This document shows positions 1 to 8,147 of a stretch of DNA of 64,000 bases, in pieces. A program made the position numbers and the translations under genes. Below the pieces are notes generated by a model. It ran no database searches. It worked only from the letters and a program-made list of their open reading frames with translations, and was not told where the DNA came from. The DNA comes from ZC4RG35 sp040878345. Lineage in GTDB: Bacteria; Actinomycetota; Acidimicrobiia; Spongiisociales; ZC4RG35. Every line of letters begins with the position of its first letter. The stretch's first letter is position 1. The DNA lies in contig JBBDML010000005.1 in the NCBI GenBank assembly GCA_040878345.1, positions 62,001-126,000 of the forward strand, read 5' to 3'.

Positions 1-857
1 AACGGCGGATAGGGGCTCCGCTTGTAGGGCTTCGAGTTGACCGACTCCACTTCGAAGCGGGAGTCGAGAAGAGATGAGGCCAGGGCTGTCGCTCGATCCC
101 GATCCAATACCACCACGTCGCCCTGTGGGCTCCCGGTGCTGTCGAAGTCGCGACCCGTCGCCACCCGAGCCCCGCCCACGGTGTTGAGCTGGGCTGGGAA
201 CACCTGGTCGAGGCGGCCCTCTTTGGCAAAGGTCCCGTCGACTCCCCAATAGCCGGCCGAGGTGAACGCCATTCGCTCCCTCTCCCGCTCTACGACGATC
301 CTGACCGTAACGCTTTGCACCCGGCCCGCCGAGAGCTTGGGCTGGATCTTCTTCCAGAGGACGGGGGAGACCTCATAGCCGTAGAGCCGATCCAGGATCC
401 TCCTGGCCTCTTGCGCCTGGACCAGACGGTCGTCCAGGGCTCGGGGGTTGGCGAACGCCTCCTCTATCGCCGGTCTGGTGATCTCGTGGAACACCATCCG
501 ATGCACCGGGACCTTGGGCTTGAGCACCTCGACCAGGTGCCAAGCGATGGCCTCTCCCTCGCGGTCCTCATCGGTGGCCAGATACAGCTCGTCGGCCATC
601 GCAAGCAGGTCCTTCAGCTTCTTCACCTGGTTCTTACGCTCGTTGGGCACCACATAGAGCGGCTCGAAGTCGGCGTCGACATTGACACCGAGACGGGCCC
701 ACTCCTCTCCTCTGGCCCTTGCCGGTATCTCGGCTGCCGACCTGGGGAGATCACGGATGTGCCCCATCGACGACTCCACGGTGGCGTCGGGGCCGAGTAG
801 GGCGGCGATGGTCCGCGCTTTGGTGGGGGACTCAACGATTACGAGACTCTTGGGCAT
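1..857 (-). CDS. topA: DNA topoisomerase I, N-terminal part (cut by window edge)
   Basis: Type IA topoisomerase that relaxes negatively supercoiled DNA. About 285 codons are visible, starting with ATG at 857 and running off the left edge without a stop. The N-terminus MPKSLVIVESPTKARTI is the canonical TOPRIM start, and ATDEDREGEAIAWHL carries the acidic Mg-binding residues. Further on the frame reads RILDRLYGYEVSPVLW and KLSAGRVQSV, both standard for the family. The visible end, KRSPYPPF, is where other TopA proteins read SP(Y/F)xPFTTSTL, so the catalytic tyrosine lies just outside the window. It is divergent from tmk, as in other actinobacteria. Only truncation is in doubt, not identity. 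Confidence 0.96.
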   Translation of the reverse strand, partial: MPKSLVIVESPTKARTIAALLGPDATVESSMGHIRDLPRSAAEIPARARGEEWARLGVNVDADFEPLYVVPNERKNQVKKLKDLLAMADELYLATDEDREGEAIAWHLVEVLKPKVPVHRMVFHEITRPAIEEAFANPRALDDRLVQAQEARRILDRLYGYEVSPVLWKKIQPKLSAGRVQSVTVRIVVERERERMAFTSAGYWGVDGTFAKEGRLDQVFPAQLNTVGGARVATGRDFDSTGSPQGDVVVLDRDRATALASSLLDSRFEVESVNSKPYKRSPYPP

Positions 858-924
858 TGGTGGGGGCAGTTGATCGTATGTTCGGGGGCGATGTCAATAC
901 GGATATTGCGTCACCACCGAGCGT

Positions 925-930
925 TAGCGT
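925..930 (+). promoter_or_regulatory. -10 hexamer for leaderless tmk
   Basis: TAGCGT lies 7 bases before the GTG of tmk, so transcription would begin at or next to the start codon. It supports the GTG at 938 over upstream in-frame starts. No -35 element is evident. Confidence 0.45.
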
Positions 931-937
931 TGGCATT

Positions 938-1528
938 GTGAGTCGATACATCGCTCTCGAGGGAGTCGACGGGAGCGGGAAGAGCACCGTTGCCACAGCT
1001 CTGGCCGAGCGCCTGGAGGCATTGGGAACCAAGGTGATCGTGGTCAGAGAACCGGGCGGGACCACACTCGGGGAGGTGGTTCGCGGGTTGCTCCTCGACT
1101 CCCAATCATTGGATGTCTGGGCCGAGGTGTTCCTCTTTGCCGCCCAACGGGCCGAACTTGCGGCTGAGCTGGTCAAGCCCGCACTGGATGCCGGAACCTG
1201 GGTGATCAGCGATCGGACCTACTACTCGTCGATGGCGTACCAGGGCAATGCCAGAGGGCTCGGGGTCGATCGAGTCAGGGAGATCAACGAGTTGGGGCTG
1301 AGAGGTGTGGTCCCGGACCTGGTTTTCGTCCTCGACGTCGACCCGAAAGAGGCGCTGAGCCGTCAGAACCGGCCCGACCGGATCGGCCGGGAGAGCGCCG
1401 TCTTCCAAAGCCGGGTGCGGGAGGGCTATCTGGCCCTGGCCGCCGCCGACCCGGAGCGGGTGATCGTCATTGACGGCTCCATGAGCGTGGGCGAGATGGT
1501 CGATTCCATAATGGAGAGGGCCTCGTGA
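938..1528 (+). CDS. tmk: Thymidylate kinase
   Basis: Phosphorylates dTMP to dTDP in the cytoplasm for DNA synthesis. The 196-residue product has the P-loop EGVDGSGKST at residues 8-17, the substrate-binding DRTYYSSMAYQG segment (the family's DR(Y/H)xxSxxAYQ) near residue 90, and a lid region around GRESAVFQSRVREGY. Length matches the family. The frame stays open upstream, but GTG 938 puts the P-loop at the usual distance from the N-terminus and a TAGCGT hexamer precedes it. It overlaps holB by four bases (GTGA), so the two are probably translationally coupled. Confidence 0.96.
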   Translation: MSRYIALEGVDGSGKSTVATALAERLEALGTKVIVVREPGGTTLGEVVRGLLLDSQSLDVWAEVFLFAAQRAELAAELVKPALDAGTWVISDRTYYSSMAYQGNARGLGVDRVREINELGLRGVVPDLVFVLDVDPKEALSRQNRPDRIGRESAVFQSRVREGYLALAAADPERVIVIDGSMSVGEMVDSIMERAS

Positions 1529-2562
1529 CTGCCCTCTACGACGACATCATTGGCCACGATCGAGTCATCGATCTCCTGGAGTCCGAGGTCGGGAGCCCGG
1601 CTCAGGCCTACCTGTTCGTCGGCGCGGCATCGGTGGGCAAAGCCGCGGTGGCCTCGCGGTTTGCCGCCGGGCTGCTCGTGCCTGTCGACGGCTCAGGGGA
1701 GGAGGCGGGGCGGGCGAGGCGGCTCGCCTTGGCCCTCACCCATCCTGATCTGATCGTGGTCGAGCCCGAGGGGGCGGCCAGTCTCGGGGTCGACCAGGCC
1801 CGGGAAGTGGTCAGAAGGGCCTCGATGACACCCATCGAGGCTTCCCGCACCGTTTTCCTCTTCCCTGAAGCCGGCACCATGACCGAGCAGGCGGCCAACG
1901 CCTTGCTCAAGACCCTCGAGGAGCCGTCGGGATCGGCTGTCTTCCTTCTCATAGCCGAGTCGGAAGACGACTTCCCGGCGACGGTGGCCTCTCGATGTCG
2001 TACGGTGCACATGGGTCGGGTGCCGCTGCCCGAGATGGTCGAAGCCCTGGTGGCGCGGGGAGTCCCCTATGAGGCTGCGACCGGGGTCGCCGCGGTCTCG
2101 GGTGGCCGGCCCGGTCTGGCGCTGGCGCTGATGACCCGCCCTGAGGTCGCGGGGTTCCGTCAGATGTGGTTGTCGTTGCCTGGAAAGGTCACGCCCCACC
2201 CCGGCGACGGCCAGCGCCTGGCCTCGCTGGTCCTCGAAGGGCTGGCCCCGCTTGTTGAGGACTCGGTGCAGGACGATTTGGCGAAGGAGGCCGCCCAAAG
2301 AGCGCGGCGCCGGGTGGAGATGTCACTCCTCGTGTCGGGGCTCGAGATCTTGGCCTCCTGGTATGCCGACTCGGCGTCTCTCCAAATGGGGGGCCCGGTT
2401 CGAAATCAGGACCTGGACCTCACCGCCCTCACCGATGTCTCGCCGCGTCGGGCGGTCCGTTGTGCCGAGCTGGCATTGGATGCGGTGGTCGACGTCCAGG
2501 CCAACCTGCGTCGGGAGCTGGTCCTCACCAACCTCTTCGCCTCCTTGGGCAGCCAGGACTGA
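1525..2562 (+). CDS. holB: DNA polymerase III delta-prime subunit
   Basis: Clamp-loader subunit that helps load the beta sliding clamp. The 345-residue protein starts YDDIIGHDRVIDLLES, has a degenerate P-loop (GAASVGKAA), and carries the LLKTLEEPSGSAVFLLIAES segment followed by ASRCRTV, which is diagnostic of the delta-prime/DnaX AAA+ fold. The four-cysteine zinc module of E. coli HolB is not seen, and the weak Walker A fits the non-hydrolysing role of delta-prime. The position after tmk is the standard actinobacterial arrangement. Confidence 0.92.
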   Translation: MTALYDDIIGHDRVIDLLESEVGSPAQAYLFVGAASVGKAAVASRFAAGLLVPVDGSGEEAGRARRLALALTHPDLIVVEPEGAASLGVDQAREVVRRASMTPIEASRTVFLFPEAGTMTEQAANALLKTLEEPSGSAVFLLIAESEDDFPATVASRCRTVHMGRVPLPEMVEALVARGVPYEAATGVAAVSGGRPGLALALMTRPEVAGFRQMWLSLPGKVTPHPGDGQRLASLVLEGLAPLVEDSVQDDLAKEAAQRARRRVEMSLLVSGLEILASWYADSASLQMGGPVRNQDLDLTALTDVSPRRAVRCAELALDAVVDVQANLRRELVLTNLFASLGSQD

Positions 2563-2599
2563 CGTCTGGTGGCACCTCGTCGAGGCACCGAACCGGATC

Positions 2600-2605
2600 T
2601 ACCAT
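2600..2605 (+). promoter_or_regulatory. Possible -10 element for tRNA-Thr(CGT)
   Basis: TACCAT ends 11 bases before the mature tRNA, so a start near 2612 would give a very short 5' leader. The -35 position is weak. Confidence 0.35.
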
Positions 2606-2616
2606 GTGGACCTCTC

Positions 2617-2688
2617 GCCGGAGTAGCTCAGGGGTAGAGCAATTCCCTCGTAAGGAATAGGCCAGGGGTTCGAATCCCCTCTCCGGCT
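2617..2688 (+). tRNA. tRNA-Thr (anticodon CGT)
   Basis: A 72-base cloverleaf. The acceptor strands GCCGGAG and CTCCGGC pair fully, the anticodon stem ATTCC/GGAAT closes the loop CTCGTAA with anticodon CGT, and the T arm is AGGGG-TTCGAAT-CCCCT. The discriminator base is T. CCA is not encoded. It sits between holB and the convergent copper oxidase. Confidence 0.96.
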
Positions 2689-2689
2689 C

Positions 2690-4063
2690 TTATTCATCGA
2701 CGATGAAGGCGGTCACCATCCCGAACATGCCGTCGGCCCGCTCGGCGTGGGTGAGGATGTGGCAATGCCAGACCCAAACCCCCGGGTCGACCAGCTGGTA
2801 GAGCACCGAGTACCGCTCACCGGGGGCGACGGTGACCACATCGGCCCAGTAGGGATGATCGAGGGGGATCCCGTCCTTGGCGAACACCAACTGGGGAAAC
2901 TGGTGCTGGTGCATCGGATGGATCTGGAGACCCTCGTTGTAGTAGTGGACCAGCACCCAATCACCAACCTTCCCGGAGTAGGGCTGGGTCGCCGGGAACG
3001 ACTTGCCGTTGAGGCTCAGGCCGATGACGCCGGCATCGTTGAGCACCATGGGGATCTCCTGGGATATCACCAGGTCCTCGGGTATCTCCCTTCCCGCAAC
3101 CATGGTGCCGAGGGGAAGGGGGATGTCGCCGACGATGAATGTCCCGAACAGCCCATTGGGGATGGCCACCTGCCCGTGGAGATGGGCGTGGTACATGGCG
3201 ATTGCCGGCTCCCGGGTCGTGAACTCGTAGACGAAGGTGCCGCCCGACTCGATGGGGTCCTGGGTGTATGGAGACACGCCATCCATGCTGTTGGGGACCA
3301 TCACCCCGTGCCAGTGGATGTCGGTGGCGGCGGGGAGCTGGTTGTCTACCACCACCCGCACCTTGTCACCTACTCCGACCCGGATCTGGGGCCCTGGGAC
3401 CATGCCGTTGTAAGTCCAGGCCTCGACCACCTTGCCCGGCTCCACCTCCCATTCGGTGATGGCCACCGTGAGGTGGAACTCCTTGGTGCCATCAGCGAGG
3501 ACCGTCGGTTCCAACGTCTGGTTGCCCTTGCCCTGGGTCTCGGCGGGGAATGCCATCATCGAGTCGATCATCGCCTCGTCCATGGCCGGCCAGTCCACCT
3601 CGTTGGCGTCGTGGCCCCCGGAGGCGCCTCCCTCCGAGACGGTGACCCGGGCTTGCATCCCAGACTCCCGATGCCCCGGGATCGAGCAGAAGATCGTGTA
3701 CGCACCGGGAGTCAGGTTGCCGACGACGAGTTGAGCCGACTCACCGCTGTTGAGGTCGGGGGTGTTCGGCCCGTTCTCGAGGACCAGGTTGTGCATGATC
3801 GTCCCGTCGTTGACCACGTTGAACACGGTGGGCCCGGGGGAGATCTCGAAGTCCCCTTTGATGGCGAACTCACTCAGGCCGTAACCAACAGTCTGTCGTT
3901 GTTCATGAACCGTGGGTGTGACGGCGCCCGCCGAGCCGGCTCTGATGGCAGCCACTGCTGCCAGCACTGCGGCGGCCGCGCCGATGATGCCCACCAGGAT
4001 GAGCAGACGGTCGAAGGCGACGGCAGGTCGATCCGAACGCGACATGTTGTCTCGTGACGTCAT
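2690..4063 (-). CDS. Membrane-anchored multicopper oxidase with extra N-terminal cupredoxin domain
   Basis: The 457-residue protein has an N-terminal membrane anchor at about 18-42. A plastocyanin-like domain follows (about 60-145) with a complete type 1 copper site: H91, C126, H131, M136. The oxidase part (about 185-457) has all the paired copper motifs: HWH at 250-252, HAH at 292-294, HPMHQH at 382-387 and HCHILTH at 433-439 with M446. It should be exported and reduce O2 while oxidising a phenolic, metal or other donor; the substrate is not readable from sequence. Frames upstream of 4063 would overlap the divergent sigma gene, so MTSRDN at 4063 or MSRSD at 4045 is preferred. Nitrite-reductase-like activity is the main alternative. 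Confidence 0.88.
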   Translation of the reverse strand: MTSRDNMSRSDRPAVAFDRLLILVGIIGAAAAVLAAVAAIRAGSAGAVTPTVHEQRQTVGYGLSEFAIKGDFEISPGPTVFNVVNDGTIMHNLVLENGPNTPDLNSGESAQLVVGNLTPGAYTIFCSIPGHRESGMQARVTVSEGGASGGHDANEVDWPAMDEAMIDSMMAFPAETQGKGNQTLEPTVLADGTKEFHLTVAITEWEVEPGKVVEAWTYNGMVPGPQIRVGVGDKVRVVVDNQLPAATDIHWHGVMVPNSMDGVSPYTQDPIESGGTFVYEFTTREPAIAMYHAHLHGQVAIPNGLFGTFIVGDIPLPLGTMVAGREIPEDLVISQEIPMVLNDAGVIGLSLNGKSFPATQPYSGKVGDWVLVHYYNEGLQIHPMHQHQFPQLVFAKDGIPLDHPYWADVVTVAPGERYSVLYQLVDPGVWVWHCHILTHAERADGMFGMVTAFIVDE

Positions 4064-4141
4064 CTGGTCAAGTATCCGCCCGCCGGCCCTGAGATACAGG
4101 GGCAAAGGTCCCGAATCCCGGCGACTACCGTGCCGCCCCAC

Positions 4142-4720
4142 ATGGCCGATCAGGCGACCTTCGAACGGGACGCCCTCCAGCACGCACGACAGCTCTACTC
4201 GGCTGCGATGCGGATGACCCGAAACCCCTCAGATGCCGAGGACTTGGTCCAGGAGACCTTTCTCAAGGCCTATCGGGCCTATGCCAGCTTCGAGGAGGGA
4301 ACCAACCTGAAAGCCTGGCTCTACCGAATCCTCACCAACACCTTCATCAATAAGTATCGGAGCGACTCGAGACGCCCTCGACAGTCCGATCTCGCCGATG
4401 TCGAGGACCTCTACATGTATCGCAGGATCGGGTCGGCCGACTCCGCCGAAGCGGCGAGGAGCACCGAGGACCAGGTCCTGGATGGCCTGGTCGAGTCCGA
4501 TATCAAACAGGCGGTGGAGGAGCTCCCGGAGAATTTCAGGCTTCCTGTCCTCCTCGCCGATCTCGAGGGTTTCTCCTACAAGGAGATAGCCGAGATTCTC
4601 GACATCCCGATCGGGACGGTGATGTCGAGGCTTCACCGCGGAAGAAAGGCGATGCAGAAGCGGTTGTGGGAGTTCGCGCGACAGCGCGGACTGTTACCCG
4701 ACGACGCGGTGAGACCATGA
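4142..4720 (+). CDS. ECF RNA polymerase sigma factor, SigR/SigH group
   Basis: The 192-residue protein has sigma region 2 (PSDAEDLVQETFLKAYRAYASF, then TNLKAWLYRILTNTFINKYR) and region 4 with a helix-turn-helix (GFSYKEIAEILDIPIGTVMSRLHRGR). The segment FINKYRSDSRRPRQ is typical of SigR/SigH, the actinobacterial thiol-oxidative stress sigma factors. The following gene is an RsrA-type redox anti-sigma factor overlapping by four bases (ATGA), which is the known arrangement. ATG 4142 is taken as the start; GTG 4130 is also in frame, and a TACCGT hexamer lies 10 bases before the ATG. The regulon is not visible here, and no SigR-type GGAAT-N18-GTT promoter was found before this gene. Confidence 0.92.
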   Translation: MADQATFERDALQHARQLYSAAMRMTRNPSDAEDLVQETFLKAYRAYASFEEGTNLKAWLYRILTNTFINKYRSDSRRPRQSDLADVEDLYMYRRIGSADSAEAARSTEDQVLDGLVESDIKQAVEELPENFRLPVLLADLEGFSYKEIAEILDIPIGTVMSRLHRGRKAMQKRLWEFARQRGLLPDDAVRP

Positions 4721-4956
4721 GCGACTGCGATCAAGCCCTGGCGAATCTCTATCTGTATCTCGACGCCGAGCTCGACCAGGCCAGCGCAATGAAAGTGAAG
4801 ACTCACCTCGAGGCGTGTAACGGTTGCGACGCTCCGTTCGACTTCGAGAGACGTCTCCGCGAGGTGATCAGGAACCGTCTCGGCGAAGAGATCCCCGAGG
4901 TGTTCGTCCTGCGTCTCCGAACCCTCCTCGCCCACGAGACCAGCGGCGCGGGCTAG
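4717..4956 (+). CDS. RsrA-type redox-sensing anti-sigma factor
   Basis: The 79-residue zinc anti-sigma protein should bind the preceding sigma factor and release it under disulfide stress. The residues C4, H30, C34 and C37 have exactly the relative spacing of the RsrA zinc/redox residues C11, H37, C41 and C44, including the HxxxCxxC motif THLEACNGC. The remaining sequence is amphipathic helix, as expected for the sigma-binding domain. ATG overlaps the sigma stop codon. The pair is usually mycothiol-associated in actinobacteria, though no mycothiol gene is in this window. Confidence 0.9.
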   Translation: MSDCDQALANLYLYLDAELDQASAMKVKTHLEACNGCDAPFDFERRLREVIRNRLGEEIPEVFVLRLRTLLAHETSGAG

Positions 4957-5005
4957 TGGGCCACTAGCGGCCCCGTAGAGGTTCGCCTGCCTGCAGGTGC
5001 AGATG

Positions 5006-5011
5006 TAGGCT
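5006..5011 (+). promoter_or_regulatory. -10 hexamer for leaderless transcript of the small membrane protein
   Basis: TAGGCT ends 7 bases before the ATG at 5019. It would start the transcript running through the metalloprotease, tilS and hpt. Confidence 0.45.
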
Positions 5012-5018
5012 CCCGCAA

Positions 5019-5339
5019 ATGATGAGAACCGGCCGGTGGGCCCGTGTCGTCCTCGCCACTCTCGCCCTCTCAGCCCTGGCCACGTCGCTCGCTCTCCCCG
5101 CGTTGGCGCAGGACGTGACGGAGACCACGGTGCCGGCCTTGGGAACCACGATCCCCACCGCCCAGATAGAGCCGGCAGTCCCGGTGGTGTCGGCTCCTGA
5201 GACGCCGGTGACGCCCGACTGGACCTACCGGTTCATGATCCCCACCGCCCTGGTCCTGGCCGCCCTGGTGGTACTCCTCACTTCGATCCGCTACTTCACC
5301 AACGTGGTGCGTAAGCGGTACCGCATCGTCGAAGAGTGA
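5019..5339 (+). CDS. Small exported single-pass membrane protein, unknown function
   Basis: A 106-residue protein with an N-terminal signal sequence (basic MMRTGRWAR, hydrophobic core, LPALAQD cleavage-like site near residue 30). A Thr/Pro/Val-rich extracytoplasmic stretch follows, then a membrane span at about 71-92 and a basic tail (VVRKRYRIVEE). No catalytic motif or known domain is recognised. It overlaps the metalloprotease gene by four bases (GTGA), so the two are probably co-translated and may be linked in function. Expected topology is a short outer loop anchored by the C-terminal helix. Confidence 0.75.
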   Translation: MMRTGRWARVVLATLALSALATSLALPALAQDVTETTVPALGTTIPTAQIEPAVPVVSAPETPVTPDWTYRFMIPTALVLAALVVLLTSIRYFTNVVRKRYRIVEE

Positions 5340-6373
5340 CTTCTACCCGGCCCGGCGAGGGTCGTCTCGTGGCGAGAATGGCCGGGACCTATCCCCTCGC
5401 CGACACCTATCATGCCGCGGCCCTTGCCGCCGAGATGGCGAGCATCACCACCAAGGTGTCGACCATCGTCCCCGAGGCGATCGGGCTGCCGCTCCCGGGC
5501 AATCCACAGACTCTGATCGTGACCCGCACCGAATGGGTCGAGCGCAACACCGCCGCCTTCGGTCACATGCTCGAGCCCGCCAGGCGGCAGATGGAGGAGC
5601 GTCTCGTCGATCAGGGGCGCCGGACCAACCCAGCCTTGATACGGAACCTGATGGAGAAGGAGATGACGGGCATCCTGGCTCTTCTCTCCAGGAGGGTGCT
5701 GGGTCAGTACGAGCTGGTCCTCCCCAGCGGCGAGACCGGTGACATGGTCGCCTACGTCGGGCCCAACATCCTCCAGTTCGAGCGGAAGCATCATTTCCGC
5801 CCATCTGACTTCCGATTCTGGGTGGCGCTCCACGAGCTGACTCACCGCGCCCAGTTCCAGGGCGTCCCCTGGCTTCGCGGCTATTTCATGAGCCTGGTGT
5901 CCGAGTTGGTCGAGCAGTCCAGGCCGGAGCCGGGGCGGATGGCCCGGGTCCTCGATGAGATCGGGCAGCGGCGCTCATCGGGTCGGCCGGTGGTCGACGA
6001 GCGGGGCATCATCGGCCTCTTCGCCACCCCCGACCAGAACGCAGTCGTGGACAAGGTGCAGGCCCTGATGTCACTGCTCGAGGGACACGCTCATGTGGTG
6101 ATGGACCGGGTTGGAGCCAGTCATCTGAAATCGCAGGAGCGGATGAGCCGGGTGCTCAAGGGCCGCCGTCACGACCGGCGGGCTGCTGCCTTCTTGCGCA
6201 TGACCGGGCTCGAGATGAAGCTGAAGCAGTACCGCCAGGGGGAGCAGTTCGTCCTCGCCGTCGATCAGGCCGCCGGGTGGGAGAAACTCGATCTGGCCTT
6301 CGAGGAGCCAGGCAGCCTCCCCACGCTCGATGAGATCGTCCATCCGGGCAAATGGCTGGAACGCGTCGCCTGA
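5336..6373 (+). CDS. Zinc-dependent metalloprotease-like protein (DUF2342)
   Basis: The 345-residue protein belongs to the actinobacterial DUF2342 family, sometimes named coenzyme F420 biosynthesis-associated or zinc-dependent metalloprotease. The putative zinc site HELTHRAQFQ (HExxH) is near residue 167, followed by VPWLRGYFMSLVSELVEQ, a family hallmark. No signal peptide is seen. The biological substrate of the family is unknown. Its place directly before tilS-hpt-ftsH is conserved in actinobacteria. GTG at 5336 overlaps the preceding stop codon. Homology is confident; protease activity is inferred from the motif alone. Confidence 0.87.
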   Translation: MTSTRPGEGRLVARMAGTYPLADTYHAAALAAEMASITTKVSTIVPEAIGLPLPGNPQTLIVTRTEWVERNTAAFGHMLEPARRQMEERLVDQGRRTNPALIRNLMEKEMTGILALLSRRVLGQYELVLPSGETGDMVAYVGPNILQFERKHHFRPSDFRFWVALHELTHRAQFQGVPWLRGYFMSLVSELVEQSRPEPGRMARVLDEIGQRRSSGRPVVDERGIIGLFATPDQNAVVDKVQALMSLLEGHAHVVMDRVGASHLKSQERMSRVLKGRRHDRRAAAFLRMTGLEMKLKQYRQGEQFVLAVDQAAGWEKLDLAFEEPGSLPTLDEIVHPGKWLERVA

Positions 6374-7581
6374 ACGACCTTCTCGAAACCGCAAATCAGG
6401 GTTTCTCGCCCCCAGGCGGTCGCTTGGTCGTGGCCCTCTCCGGTGGCGCCGACTCGGCGGCCCTGGCTTATCTCGTCGTCTCGGCGGGTCGTGAGGTGAG
6501 GGGGGTGCATGTCGATCATGGTCTGGCCAACTCACCGACGATGCGGAAGGCCGCCCTCGCCATCGCCGACCGGTTGGGCATCGACCTGGAAGTGAAAGAG
6601 ATCGTTGTCCCGGTTGGTCCCTCACCCGAGGGCCAGGCGAGGTCTGCCCGGTACCAGGCGCTTTCGGGCGCGATCCGACCTGGCGAGAGCCTGATGACGG
6701 CACACACCGCCGACGACAACGCCGAGACCGTGCTGATCAACCTGGTCAGGGGTACCGGGACCCGGGGTCTCGGCGGGATCCCCCCATACCGCCCGTTCGG
6801 GATCCATCGACCGATGCTCGGCCTGAGAAGAAGCCTGGCACGAGAGATCGCCTTCCTCGCCGGCCTGGAGTTCGTGGATGACCCCATGAATCAGGATCCC
6901 GCCCTGACCCGGAACTACCTGCGGGCGGAGATCATGCCGGGCCTCGAGGCGATCAACCCCGACCTGGTGGGAGCCATCGGTCGGATGAGCGCCGCGGCGC
7001 GGGCCGATGCCGACTACCTCGACGGCCTGGCCGAACAGGTCTGGCTGGATCTCAGCGGAGACGCCACGCGGGTCGTAGTCGGTGACCTGATCTCGGTGCC
7101 TCCGCCAGTGGCCGATCGGGTGTTGATGCGGATGTTGCGCCATGTCGCCGGGGGAGCAGGGGTGAGCGCCGGTCGGGTCGGGAAGATCAGAGAGGTGCTG
7201 GAAGGCGGGGTCGAGCGCACTCAGCTGGCCGGCCAGATCTCGTGCTGGAAGGAGGGCCCGCTCCTCGTCGTCGGGGCCACCCCATCGATCGGGCTCGAGG
7301 CGGCTGCTCTCGAGGTCGGTGAGACAGGTCATGGTGGTCTGGTCTTCGAGGTGCTGAAACGCGAAGGCATCTGCCGGGTGGCACCGCTGAGCAGGTGGCA
7401 TGCCATCTTTCCGCCGGACACCGTGCTCATGGTCGACGCCGATGGTGTGGTTCGGGCCGACGGCGAGCCTGCCTGGCACCCCGGGGAGAAGCGTCTTCCT
7501 GTCGCCTGGTACCACCCCGGCTCCAGCGGCTACCTTTCCGTGTTCGCCAGAGAGGAAAGCGGATGGACATCAAGCCCCTGA
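6352..7581 (+). CDS. tilS: tRNA(Ile)-lysidine synthetase
   Basis: Converts C34 of tRNA-Ile(CAU) to lysidine so that it reads AUA. The 409-residue protein has the N-type PP-loop LSGGADSAALAYL near residue 30, then VHVDHGLA, TAHTADDNAETVLINLVRGTGTRGLGGI and YLRAEIMPGL, all typical of TilS. The C-terminal region is more variable. It overlaps the metalloprotease gene by 22 bases and hpt by 19, consistent with one tight operon. Confidence 0.94.
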   Translation: MAGTRRLNDLLETANQGFSPPGGRLVVALSGGADSAALAYLVVSAGREVRGVHVDHGLANSPTMRKAALAIADRLGIDLEVKEIVVPVGPSPEGQARSARYQALSGAIRPGESLMTAHTADDNAETVLINLVRGTGTRGLGGIPPYRPFGIHRPMLGLRRSLAREIAFLAGLEFVDDPMNQDPALTRNYLRAEIMPGLEAINPDLVGAIGRMSAAARADADYLDGLAEQVWLDLSGDATRVVVGDLISVPPPVADRVLMRMLRHVAGGAGVSAGRVGKIREVLEGGVERTQLAGQISCWKEGPLLVVGATPSIGLEAAALEVGETGHGGLVFEVLKREGICRVAPLSRWHAIFPPDTVLMVDADGVVRADGEPAWHPGEKRLPVAWYHPGSSGYLSVFAREESGWTSSP

Positions 7582-8084
7582 TCACCTCGGAGGAGATCGA
7601 GGCCAAGCTGGCCGAGCTGGGGAAGCGCATCACCGAGGACTACGCCGACAAAGACCTTCTCCTGGTAGGGGTGCTCCGAGGGGCATTCATGGTCATGGCC
7701 GACCTGGCCCGTTACATCGACCTTCCCTGCGAGTTCGACTTCATGGCGGTCTCTTCGTATGGGGCCTCGACGCAGACCTCGGGGGTGGTGCGGATCCTCA
7801 AAGACCTCGATGAGGAGATCGAGGGACGGCATGTGCTGATCGTCGAGGACATCATCGACTCCGGGCTCACCCTCAATTACCTGATCAAGAGTCTCAGAGT
7901 GCGCAAGCCGGCGTCCCTCGAGATCGCCACCCTCCTCCTCAAGCAAGGGATCCAGAGGGTGCCGATCGATGTCCAGTACGTGGCCTTCACCATCGGCCCG
8001 GAGTTCGTCGTCGGTTACGGCCTGGACTACGCCGGGAAGTATCGCAACCTCCCGTACGTTGGCGTGATGGGAGACATCGGCTAG
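7563..8084 (+). CDS. hpt: Hypoxanthine phosphoribosyltransferase
   Basis: Purine salvage enzyme joining PRPP to hypoxanthine or guanine. The 173-residue protein has the PRPP loop VLIVEDIIDSGLTLNYL, the flexible-loop region FMAVSSYGASTQTSGVVRI, and the C-terminal FVVGYGLDYAGKYRNLPYVGV typical of bacterial HPRTs. ATG 7563 gives the normal family N-terminus and lies inside the end of tilS. The tilS-hpt-ftsH order is widespread in Gram-positive bacteria. Confidence 0.95.
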   Translation: MDIKPLITSEEIEAKLAELGKRITEDYADKDLLLVGVLRGAFMVMADLARYIDLPCEFDFMAVSSYGASTQTSGVVRILKDLDEEIEGRHVLIVEDIIDSGLTLNYLIKSLRVRKPASLEIATLLLKQGIQRVPIDVQYVAFTIGPEFVVGYGLDYAGKYRNLPYVGVMGDIG

Positions 8085-8091
8085 CGACGGG

Positions 8092-8120
8092 TTCGACTAT
8101 TCGGGATCCCGACGTAGCAT
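8092..8120 (+). promoter_or_regulatory. Putative ftsH promoter
   Basis: TTCGAC (8092-8097), a 17-base spacer and TAGCAT (8115-8120) form a plausible promoter in the short hpt-ftsH gap. A GAGG ribosome-binding site (8139-8142) precedes the TTG start. Confidence 0.4.
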
Positions 8121-8147
8121 TGATGTCCTAACCCACCCGAGGTCCTC

